Below are positions 12,940 through 22,502 of a DNA stretch of 64,000 bases, piece after piece. Position 1 is the first letter of the stretch. Each line of letters opens with the position of its first letter. Under the pieces are notes generated by a model. It had not been told where the DNA came from and made no database searches. It saw nothing but the letters and a program-made list of their open reading frames with translations. A program made the translations under genes and the position numbers. The stretch is from Coleophoma eucalyptorum (Eukaryota; Ascomycota; Leotiomycetes; Helotiales; Dermateaceae): NCBI GenBank assembly GCA_026120035.1, contig JALRME010000046.1:124001-188000 (forward strand), read 5' to 3'.

Positions 12940-14319
12940 CTATTTACAGTCGGTGGTCTCAGCGACGGAGGGAACGTTGGAACAAGTCTTGGTCTTCTTT
13001 CCACCGGTAACAGAGTTGCCGGACCAAGTCCAGTCCTTGCAGGAGCTGGATGAACCACAGAGAATGTAGTAGTTGATACCGCTGGATTCGACAGTGCCCT
13101 TGACGTTCTCAATGGTAAGATCGGTGATAGGAACGCCGGTGGTAGCAGTTCCAGTAGGGGAGCCGTTCTAATTGGGGTGCTCGTTAGTAAACAAAAAACT
13201 ATTCCAAACACTCATTCGGTCTTATCTTACCTTGTAATCTTGCTCGATGACAATACCATACTTGGTGATTTCAGAGAGGGTGATATCCTTGTAGGTAACT
13301 CCGCTAACAGATCCAGTTGCATCATAAACGGTCTTGATACGGACACCGTTCTGGGAGTTCTTGATGGTTGAGGATTCGATGTTGACAGTCTTAACAACGT
13401 TGTCGGAACGGCCACCAACTGATCCAATAGATAGACCATGTCCTCCAGAGCAAGAACCACCAGTGAAAGTAATATCTACAGCATTTTGTTAAAATTTCCC
13501 TAGATAATCAAGTGCCATCTTTGGTGAAGCCAAAAATGGATGATAAAACATGACGTACCAGTTCCGGAGTTGATAGCAAGACAGTCGTCCTGGTTCTCGA
13601 TGACAGCACCGGTAATAGTGATTCCAGTAGAGCTACCAATATCGAATGCATCGGTGTTGTGACCCTCGCTGTCACCGTCAGAGTTCTGCTGGTGGACGTC
13701 GGTGATAGTCAAGTCTTGGGAGTCGTTGATGCTCATCATTTGAACTGGGGTGTTCTTGAAGATGAGACCGGTGATAGAAGAGGAAATCATCTTATGAGCA
13801 GCGAAGAACTTGGGCTTGGTCTTTCCTCCGTTGGAACCCTTTCCATCCCACCATTTGTCACCGTTACCATTGAGGTAGGCACCGCTCTTAGCAGTGACGG
13901 TAATATCGGTTCCGGAGACAGAGACCAAAGGACCAGACCACTCTTCGTAACCAAAGGAGGTTTCACCCTCGAAAATGACCTGTAGGTTTTAGCATCGTAT
14001 CGGCACATTAGTTCGTGTACTTCTTACATGAGTACCCCTAAGTTCATATTAGTACAGAGCCATCGAATATAGATATGGTGGAGACAAACTTGGTGAGGTC
14101 GGTCAAGTCAAGAGTAGTACCAGATGGCACAGCGATGTTGTCCAAGACAATAGTAGCACAAGAGGTCTTGCTCTTGCTGACGGACTTAGCGTCGGTGAAG
14201 GTACAAGAAGCCCTCTTCTCAAGGGATGGGGCAGCGGTGACAACTGGTGCAGCTGGTGCAGCAGCTGCTAAAGAAACAGAAGTAGCCACGAGGCTAATGA
14301 GTGTAGTGAGTTGGACCAT
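12940..14319 (-). CDS. Secreted endopolygalacturonase, GH28
   Basis: Hydrolyses alpha-1,4-galacturonan in pectin outside the cell. Five exons: 14090-14319, 14028-14037 (10 nt), 13559-13979, 13231-13475 and 12940-13167, giving 377 residues, the usual length for fungal endo-PGs. The N-terminus is a signal peptide (residues 1 to about 19, ending in an Ala run) plus a propeptide ending at a Kex2-type Lys-Arg (35-36). The mature enzyme has the four GH28 motifs: Asn-Thr-Asp (188-190), the Asp-Asp pair (211-212), Gly-His-Gly (232-234) and Arg-Ile-Lys (266-268); the catalytic Asp residues and His are all present. A TATA-like box lies about 105 bp upstream of the ATG. The micro-exon restores the conserved LTKGTHVIFEG join; without it the frame breaks. 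Function is very secure; the endo mode follows the closest family resemblance. Confidence 0.96.
14028..14037 (-). other. 10-nt micro-exon of the polygalacturonase gene
   Basis: On the minus strand the ten bases GGGTACTCAT lie between a 52-nt intron (14038-14089, GTTTGT..TTAG) and a 48-nt intron (13980-14027, GTAAGA..ACAG). They complete Lys77 and encode Gly-Thr-His, restoring the beta-helix start common to fungal endo-PGs. Confidence 0.85.
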
Positions 14320-14422
14320 AGTGAATGTACAGACAACGTGGTTGTCAAAAAGATAATTTGAGTGAGAAAAGAATGAGTGTGCAGATGGATGGTTTCTTGC
14401 AACTGACGGCAGCAGACCAACT

Positions 14423-14431
14423 GATTTATAG
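14423..14431 (-). promoter_or_regulatory. TATA-like box of the polygalacturonase gene
   Basis: The minus strand reads CTATAAATC about 105 bp upstream of the polygalacturonase ATG, a position that fits a TATA element with a short 5' leader. No experimental support. Confidence 0.5.
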
Positions 14432-15863
14432 CAATGTTGAGCGGCCTCACTTTGGATGAGCACCACATTTTCTTACCCACTCATCGCGGAAAGCAGGTGT
14501 GGGAAGCACAGCCATGGAAGCTGATACAGAATCTGAATACCTTCTCATTCAAGCTATCATGCCAGCCTAGGGTTGACAACGTCACAAATAATATGGGAGA
14601 CCCGGTGGCGCCGGCAATGGCTAGATTTTCTGGCAAAAAGAGTGGATTTTTACTATAAGTTTAATAGGCTTCAATAAAAGAATGCTAAGCTTTCTCAATG
14701 GCATGGGGCTGTAATAAGCTTCAATGAACAAAAGCCTCCACCAGCCTAGACAAGGATAGGAAAAGATGAGCATCTACCGGAGAAACGTTTAGAACTGTGT
14801 CTATGGTGAGAGAAGGCACGTGGCATTTGAGGATCATGTTATCCGGATCTATCATTTATCCGCTAAGATAATGCATGTTGCTGGCAATCTCAACAATCTA
14901 TCGCTTGAGGGTGCAATATGGAAACCACATTATGGTGATAATAGGAAGGAGGGAGCGCCCTATTCTAGCCATTTTCATTTCGGACGCATTATCTTGAAAC
15001 ATCGCTAAATTGCTTCGCCCAAGTCTATCCACCTGCTCGTCTTGCCAGGATGTTAATACTACTAGCAAGGATATTAGTTGTTCAAGACCGTTGAGAAGAA
15101 CTCGATCTATGTCCTTGCTTCCTCAAGTATGAATGATTCTCAGGAAATTCATTGACTGAGTCCTCGTGGGGTTGAGGTGAAACACTATATACACCCCCCT
15201 AATATACATCTATTCCATTTCTATACCAAACACAGCAGTACGGCGATGATAGCAGAGACTTCATTACCCACCTCTTGCATCTTGCAGTCAAAACAATGAT
15301 TGAGTCTGGTAAGCTTAGTCGGAGGAACTGCTTGGTTAAGAATGTGTCCCCGGGATGTTAAATGATAGGGCTGGGTTAAGGCTGGCGGTGGATCAGCACG
15401 ATCCAGGCCGGGATCCGAGACACACCGCCCGAACAGTAGGGAGAGTTGGGACGAATAATCCCCGTTGGCTATAAACAAATACATAGGTTCTTTAACTGCC
15501 TCTGCCGAAGAGCCTCTTCTGGAGATTATGATCAGGTACCACGACGGTTACGAAGTACATACTTGTACCGCGAAACCCATCGCTTCTGCCGGTCAACGAA
15601 GTGGATTCGAGCTCCGTCGTTGGACAAATATCATTTCAGGCGAGAGCTCAATAATCGTACTGTGGTCGCCTCTTCGTTGCAGGAGATGCCAAATGAATGC
15701 ATGGGTGAATCTCGAATCACGAATTAGTAAATCCACACTAGTAGCGAGCGAAAACTGCCGGGGGCCGAGAGCAACTCTTCAATCTCCAGAGGCAGGGGGA
15801 TCTGGCTTACAAGCCTTTTTAAAGATGGACCACATATATAAACATCAGATACGATTGGTGAAT

Positions 15864-15950
15864 GGACGTGGGTCGCATAGACGTGGATCGTATAGACGTG
15901 GATTGTATGGATGATTGTATGGATGTGGATAGTGTGGACGTGAATCGTAC
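15864..15950. repeat. 15-bp minisatellite, about six copies
   Basis: Degenerate tandem units close to AGACGTGGATCGTAT: 15864-15878, 15879-15893, 15894-15908, a 12-nt shortened unit 15909-15920, 15921-15935 and 15936-15950. The period is a multiple of three, which keeps frames open on both strands. Confidence 0.85.
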
Positions 15951-16644
15951 AAACGTACCTGACTCTGCCCATTGTTGGTTCCTTGTAGATTGAATGGGTT
16001 TACGAGCTTGGAATGGCCTCAAGTGACCATCAAGGTGTGCAAGGCTCCCCATCATGATCGTTATACCAAAATAAGGGCTATTCAGCTGACACTGCTGACT
16101 TTACATAAAGCACGCTTAGGACCACAGATCACAGCGCTTGACCTCGCGGAAGCAGCTCAAAGATCCCAATCGAGGGCAACAGAATGCCCTTGATGGGTAG
16201 ATAGATGATTGATATGTACAAGCAGGTAGATTGACGGGATATTTCCGGTTATACCCATGCAGGGAAAGGCGCTAGAGCTAGGTCGATATACACCCAAACA
16301 ACGTGGTTTCTTTGGGTGGCCTCACTTTGAGAAACTCGTCACATCAGATGAAAACGTCGTGTGTATTCGGTAATTAATTCGGAGGGTTTTCTTTTCGATA
16401 TCATTAAGTGCAGGTGCGTGCCTAAGTTGACTTTTTCGGAAATTTTATGCCGCTTTTTTCCTTTGGCCGCCGCTTTGCACTAGTTCGGCTAGAATGGTAA
16501 GGTAGTTTCTTCATAAACCCTAAAACGTTGACTTTGCGATAAGGAAGAACTACACATGAAGGGGCTCGGGATTGCAGGAACCAAGTCGTAATCCAGCTGA
16601 ACTTATTTTCTTTTCATCCACCCCACCCTGCATCTTCTTCTAGT

Positions 16645-18429
16645 ATGAAACCCTTTTCTTCGGACGAAGCCCGTGTATCTCCATCCCCTGTCGTCGACGA
16701 ATATCATTCTCATTCTGTCAACCCCTCCGAGTCACAGTCAAGTCCTCAGTACGCAGCCCCATCCTCTCAGAGTTACATCGGCAACCAATTGTGGTCTCAG
16801 GATCCTGCTTCATTGTCTCATGCTGAAGACCTTGATCTCTGCAGCCTAGACTACCTCGACTTCAACTCCCTCGTCTCGAACGGCATTGCTGGCAGGGATG
16901 GTGACTTCTTTCCATCCTCAACTCCTACCTGGTTGGTAGAACAGGTTGGCCAAGATGTTGGCGACAACTTACCGTCGAATAGCATTCAAAATTACAGCAA
17001 TGTCAGCGAATGGATTGAAGGTGCCTATAAGCCCAGTTCGGCGTGCTCGTATTGTCTGCAAAATCGCCTCCAATGCCTGGTTTTACGAACCGACCCGGCA
17101 AACCCAAATCCCGTGACGTCTTGTGCAAGTTGTGTAGCATTGTTCAGAGAGTGCAGTATGGCTCGGGGCTCGAAGCGACTGCCCGCGGAATTTGAAACTA
17201 TAGCCCCAGCGATGGGTCAGCTCCACGGTGTGATCGAAGAGAATAGCAACGATATGCATCTGCCTATCTCCGTCACTGAGGGAGCCGACGCTGGAACTAT
17301 CACGAACGCAGGCAAGCAGATGTCTAGAAGATCGATTAGACCGCTGAAGGAATGGATATTAGTCAACCAGGACTATCCATTTCCTTCGCATGAAGATAAG
17401 TTACGATTGGAATCCCACACTGGATTGACGAAAGTTCAGATAAACAACTGGTTTGCCAACGAAAGAAGACGCCAGAAAATACGTAAGGCTATCATGCCTC
17501 CGTTGCTGTCCACGCAAGCCCGGCGGTTCTCCGATACTGATGGTAAACTTCTTGCGATGAATCCTATGGAACGCTGGGAAAATTCCCCTCCCGAGAGCGA
17601 GCCAGTACAACTATCTATGGTTGCGAAAGCTGCCGAAACCTTTGACCTTCCGTGCGTCCAAGGATCCGATTACAGTGGTTTTTTCTCTTCATATTCAGGA
17701 GCATCCCGGCATCAGAATTCTTCAGTAGCAAGCTACGATTCAAGCTTGTCGGATACTTCGAATGGATCATCCACATCCGCGTGGACAGATAGGTCATATC
17801 CTCTCATCGAAAAGCGCAAACGACGAGCCCGCAGGAGGTCTGCTCAACCTGAAGCAAGGACAGCCACTACAGTTGATAAAAGACATATCTACGAATGCAC
17901 ATTCTGTGGCGAGATCTTCCGGAAAAGCTATGACTGGCAGAGGCACGAGCTATCTCTGCATCTACCCATGGAGCGCTGGATCTGTTCACCGAGCGGGCCC
18001 CTCGTTAGCTGGCCCATGGACGATGATTCACCTTTGTGTCTCTTTTGCCAAGAGAGGTCTCCGACGACCGAACACCTTGCTACTCATGATGCTGATATAT
18101 GTCTCGAGCGTCCAGTAGAAGAAAGAACGTTTACCAGAAAAGATCACCTGCGCCAGCATTTGAAAAAGTACCATGCCTGTTCTAATACGAGCTCCCTGAA
18201 TGGGATTCTTGACTCTTGGAAGGTTGAAAATCCCAATTTTCGATCTCGTTGTGGATTCTGTGGTATATCGTGTACTTCTTGGAAAGAACGTACTACACAC
18301 CTATCTTGGCATTTCCGGCAGGGCGCTCGGATGACTGAGTGGACTGGCCATGATTTTGATGAAGAAAGCCAAAACTTACTGACAGGTATGGCGGATCTGG
18401 ACTTCAAGGTGCCGCAAAAAGCTGGGTAA
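16645..18429 (+). CDS. Homeodomain/C2H2 transcription factor with Cys6 motif (short paralogue)
   Basis: Single-exon gene, 594 residues, likely a nuclear DNA-binding regulator. Order of elements: an acidic/Ser-rich N-terminus; a six-cysteine cluster at 134-170 spaced CX2CX6CX15CX2CX6C, resembling but not matching a standard Zn2Cys6 domain; a TALE/KN-type homeodomain at about 226-280 with the recognition-helix core NNWFANERRR; a Ser-rich linker; a basic stretch KRKRRARRR (390-398), probably a nuclear localisation signal; a C2H2 finger at about 418-439; and two further Cys/His segments, the last around CGFCGISC. The same order occurs in the gene at 34951-39297, and shared strings such as NPMERW, DWQRHE and FTRKDHLRQH versus FYRKDHLRQH show they are paralogues. 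This copy stops where the other begins its C-terminal repeat array. It lies tail-to-tail with the next gene, only 99 bp away. Confidence 0.88.
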   Translation: MKPFSSDEARVSPSPVVDEYHSHSVNPSESQSSPQYAAPSSQSYIGNQLWSQDPASLSHAEDLDLCSLDYLDFNSLVSNGIAGRDGDFFPSSTPTWLVEQVGQDVGDNLPSNSIQNYSNVSEWIEGAYKPSSACSYCLQNRLQCLVLRTDPANPNPVTSCASCVALFRECSMARGSKRLPAEFETIAPAMGQLHGVIEENSNDMHLPISVTEGADAGTITNAGKQMSRRSIRPLKEWILVNQDYPFPSHEDKLRLESHTGLTKVQINNWFANERRRQKIRKAIMPPLLSTQARRFSDTDGKLLAMNPMERWENSPPESEPVQLSMVAKAAETFDLPCVQGSDYSGFFSSYSGASRHQNSSVASYDSSLSDTSNGSSTSAWTDRSYPLIEKRKRRARRRSAQPEARTATTVDKRHIYECTFCGEIFRKSYDWQRHELSLHLPMERWICSPSGPLVSWPMDDDSPLCLFCQERSPTTEHLATHDADICLERPVEERTFTRKDHLRQHLKKYHACSNTSSLNGILDSWKVENPNFRSRCGFCGISCTSWKERTTHLSWHFRQGARMTEWTGHDFDEESQNLLTGMADLDFKVPQKAG

Positions 18430-18528
18430 TTTCATCTATTTTCTTTCTTGCAAATTGGGCAAAATTGTCCCTACAAGCCTTTCTAATCTATAAATTTAAG
18501 TGAAATTCTATCCACAATATCTCAACCC

Positions 18529-20851
18529 CTATTTACAATGTGCAAGCATTGTCAAATGTAGAGCATCTGTCACTTTGTTGATAGAGTCCACTGTGGCCCA
18601 CTCGACGTTAGCATGAGCACCAGCACCATCAACACCAAAAAGTAAGGCAGGTATTCCCCTCTCTGACAGTAAGGCACAATCCGTCCAGAATTTCTCTGCT
18701 CGCGTCACCACCGGACGCCCAGTGGCTATCTCAATGTTCTTTGAAACCTCTCGCACGAAGGGATCTGCTTTATCAATTTCGTATGGTGATCGTGACATTC
18801 CCATGCGAAGCTCATACTTGAAATCAGGAACGGAACCCTGGATCTGTTTGAGTATGGCTTGCATCTCATCTTCAACAGAGGATAGTGTTTCTCCAGGCAC
18901 AGTACGCCTCTCAACCGTAATGGTACACGATGCTGGATATGATGAAGGCTCTTCCCCTCCCTGTATCAAAGATGCATGGACCGAGCCCGTTCCGAGAAAG
19001 GGGTGCGGTGGCCCATTTAAGATATTGCGGCCGTACTCGCCCAGCTCCACCAAGAAATAGCCTGCGTTGCAAATTGCATCTACCCCATATTCGGGGCGGG
19101 ATCCATGGGCAGCTTTGCCAATTATCTCAACCTCAAACCATACAAAGCCCTTGTGACCTAGCACCATATCGAGGCCTGTCGGCTCGCTGACGATAGCTGC
19201 GTCTGCTGTCCAACCGGCCTCTAAGAACTCCTCAGTTCCAGCGCTGAGATATTCTTCATCAGCAACAGCTGCGATGATAACATCCCCTCGAAGTGCAGTA
19301 TGCTTAGCATGAGATAGTACAATGAGCGACGCTGCAATACCTGCCTTCATATCGAAGGCGCCTCGACCAAATACGGAACCGTCTTTCACTTCCCCAGAGA
19401 GAGCATCTCCTAGATATCCAGCAGTTGTGACAGTATCGATGTGCCCGTTGAAAAGTAACGACTTTCCTCCTCCTTGGCCTTTCACTCTTCCTACGATTGA
19501 CGGACGCCCAGGCCTCTTCTCAAGTCGGAATACTTCGATATCACGGTGATTAAGCCACGAACTTATGTAATCAGCAATGGCAGCCTCTCCAGCACCACCT
19601 TCCCTTGACAAGCTAGGATTGGAAGAGTCAATCTGCACCAGAGCTTGCGTAAGCTTGACGGGATCGTCAATAGACACATCTCTAGGTATATCATAAGGCC
19701 TTTTCCCTTCAGTGCAGAAAATAACAACAACAGACTCCTCTGACAGCCCCACACTCGTCGGATTATTGAGGGCAATGTGTTGAAGAGCTGCTAGAGTTGC
19801 TGCACCACAAGGGCCAGCAGAGACACCAACAGAAGAAAGATATTGCACGGCCTCATGCGACTCCGAGTCAGAAACGGTCAGTGAGGCGTCAACCCCTGAT
19901 TGAAGAATGGGCCAGGCGATAGTAGATACTGTGCCGCAATTCATTCCATTCATTATCGTTTTACTCGTCAATATAGGCTCGCACTTCTTCGTTTTGAGAC
20001 TCTTCCACAAGCATGGCGCCGCATCAGGCTCGACTGCCAATACTCGCGTAGATCGTCCCATGGATTTGCTATAACCTGTTACAGCTTGTGCGAAAGAACC
20101 AACGCCAACAGGAACAACCACAAGGTCTGGTGTTACACCAAGTAGCTGCTGGTCTGTCTCAACGAGCATGGTACTGTAACCATCAACAATCCACTATACA
20201 CATGGTTAGATCAGAGCATCGGATAGGATGTCAACATACCTGAGGAATAGTCTTGTAGTCTTCAAACGCAGTGTCCTGGATCAAAAGCGCGCCGTCTGTT
20301 TCTTCAGCCGCTTTTTTGGCGTCCTGGACGGCTTGATCATAACTCCCTTCTATGAGCACCAATTCAGCCCCTTCATTCTCTATACTCTGGATAGCCGATG
20401 GGTCTAAGTTGGCTGGAACAAAAATCGCAGAAGCTAGACCCAGAATGTGAGACATTCGAGCAACTGCTCTTCCATGGTTTCCGTCCGTAGCAGCGAACAG
20501 CTTTGTGTGTTTTGCTTGTGCTGCCTTCGAAACCAACTCGAGGCTGGCATCCAGTGCAAGACCATTTTGCTCTGCAATAGCCCTGAAAGCTGCCCAGGAG
20601 GCTCCCAGGATCTTGAACGATGGCAATTCGCATCTGCTCGTTTCGTCTTTCAGGTGGACAGCTTTAACACCAATTCTTCGTGCGACATCATCCAAGGAGA
20701 TGAGCCTGGTTGGTGCAAAGCCAGGTAATTTGTGATGGAAGGCTGCTATCTCCTTGACGTCGGCTTCCGAGCTACTTGATCGCCAAGATTGCGCATCCGG
20801 GTTGCAGTATACGCTTCTTCGGGCATGAGAATGCTTATTTGGTTGAGGCAT
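18529..20851 (-). CDS. Fusion of diaminopropionate ammonia-lyase-like PLP enzyme and M20 metallohydrolase
   Basis: Two exons, 20240-20851 and 18529-20193, joined through a 46-nt intron, encode one 758-residue protein. Residues 1 to about 380 match fold-type II PLP enzymes of the YgeX type (2,3-diaminopropionate ammonia-lyase, giving pyruvate and ammonia). The PLP lysine is in PSFKILGAS (Lys80). Aspartates corresponding to the two catalytic Asp of bacterial DAPAL are kept in ATDGNHGRAVA (Asp123) and IQDTAFEDY (Asp193), and the phosphate loop is VPVGVGSFAQAV. From about 400 to 758 the protein is an M20 peptidase/deacylase: NGHIDTV (His455, Asp457), GRGAFDMKAG (Asp485), ADEEYLS (Glu517/Glu518), SEPTG (Glu541), dimerisation-domain AAHGSRPEYG and the last metal His in GAGAHANVEW. 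Both halves look active. No targeting signal is visible, so it is probably cytosolic. An upstream ATG at 20914 exists, but 20851 fits the family start. Substrate pairing is inference. Confidence 0.9.
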
Positions 20852-22502
20852 CTTGCATATAGTGTATTGCAGCAGCAATCTTGGTGGCGCCTGATTAGAA
20901 CAAATATATGTCACTCAGTCAGAACATGAAAATGTACATGTCGAGTCTCAGACGTGGCCTATTTATCACAACCAAACCCCGACGTTATTCTGACAGTGGG
21001 TACCAGAGAGCGGCTTAGACTGAGAGCATGTCGTGATATTCGGAGAAGGCGTCGTCGTTGTTATTGGCAAAGGGCGCGCGGTGTTACGAAATGATCTTGG
21101 CATTGTAATGTACCGAGAGGGCGCTGGCGATGTTGCGAGAAGGCGCGATAATGCTTCGCTAGGACTAATCAGCATTTTTATCTGCTAACAACAATCTCGG
21201 CTCTCCTCCTTCATTAAATCCTTATTCATAAACTCTTAATTATGTTTTCCGAATTTACGGCTCCTGCTGTAAATTTCTTCTATTCAGTCTAGTCGATACT
21301 CAGGCTCGGCAATCTTTCCGTTGTAGTCAAACCATGCGGAAACCTTCAATGTTGAAACTGTAGTGGGCGGGCACATCACATTTCATTCAGTTTTTGGCAG
21401 CCTATACTAGCCATTATGTATTTTAGGCTTTGTAGAGTAGTTTAGTAATTTGTTCTCTCCTAGCAATAGCTGATTTATTCAAGAATATTAGAAAGTGCGA
21501 TTATCTTGGAAGTAACTTACATTTGGGCATGTCTCAGTATCTCTGTAATAAACTAATGAATTCAAATTATTAGACCAATGGATCTTGAATTTTTCTAAAG
21601 AGTGCTATTTTGACTCTCCAAGCATGTCTATAGCGTTTGGTAATCAGAAAAAACCTGATATCGAACATTTTTCTCAAATTATTCTTAAACTACCTCAATT
21701 TCCTAATTGAAAATAAATAAAAGTATGAAATCGAAATAACGCCAATCCTTTTAATAAAAGTACCCGATTAGGTTCACTTATACAACAGTTAATCTGTAGA
21801 TTCTTTTTAAATAAACAGGGAAGTCAAATGTTATTATATACCACCTATCTCAATCCTCACTTTTCACACCCCCCCCCTAGCAATAGTCAAAACAAAACAA
21901 CTCATCATAATAGAATAATAGAGAACAACATGTAGATCAGCGCAAGTAACAGATCCAAAGTCCTCTCCTTTGGTCTTGACCGCGCCTGGCACCAGCCTCC
22001 TTGTAGTGGTAAGAAATTTCATCGCATCCAACATACTTGCCAGCAGAGCGGCACGCAGTCACGTCACCGCTTACAGCCTAACGCGTTAGCATTATTCCAA
22101 ACATCAACATGCACACAGGAAAGAGAGGGATCTGAAGTAGAGATGTCTGTCATTTCGAGTCAAAAGACGCAGGGAAAGATGGTATCTATAAGTACAAAAG
22201 AACATCCTGTCCTTTTAACCCCCGCCAATAACGCAATGCCCCTTATTCTATCCAGTCTTCTAAATCCTTAATAAAAACGACAAGCTTTTGCAACGCAAAA
22301 AGTAGGCCCTTCGGCTCTTGCCAATCCCTCTCAAACGCCATGAGCAAGTCTAGGTACAGTTTGCTTCTCTGAGATTATAAAGGTATCGTACAGTAAGTTC
22401 GCTTAAAACCGGAAAAAGAGAAGAAAGGGTCCGTTCCGTGATATACATATTCGTCCAAATTCTGATCTTACACGCCATTCATACCAGTGAAGCAGAACAT
22501 TA
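20852..22502. other. AT-rich intergenic region
   Basis: About 1.65 kb between the fusion gene promoter and the helicase 3' end. The middle (about 21200-21900) is clearly AT-rich and ends in a C tract near 21871. A 69-codon minus frame (20966-21175) has an ATG but no recognisable content; it may be 5' leader. The last 400 bp are probably helicase 3' UTR. Confidence 0.45.

Larger units (their letters stand above)
14320..16644. other. 2.3 kb divergent intergenic region with a minisatellite
   Basis: Separates the divergent polygalacturonase and homeodomain genes and must hold both promoters. Frames around 15446-15972 are open mainly because of a 15-bp tandem repeat (listed separately) and lack usable ATG starts. 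Nothing else recognised. Confidence 0.45.

Noticed and set aside
15446..15972. Overlapping frames on both strands over the minisatellite
   Set aside because: They stay open because the repeat unit is a multiple of three; starts are non-ATG or the encoded text is pure repeat.
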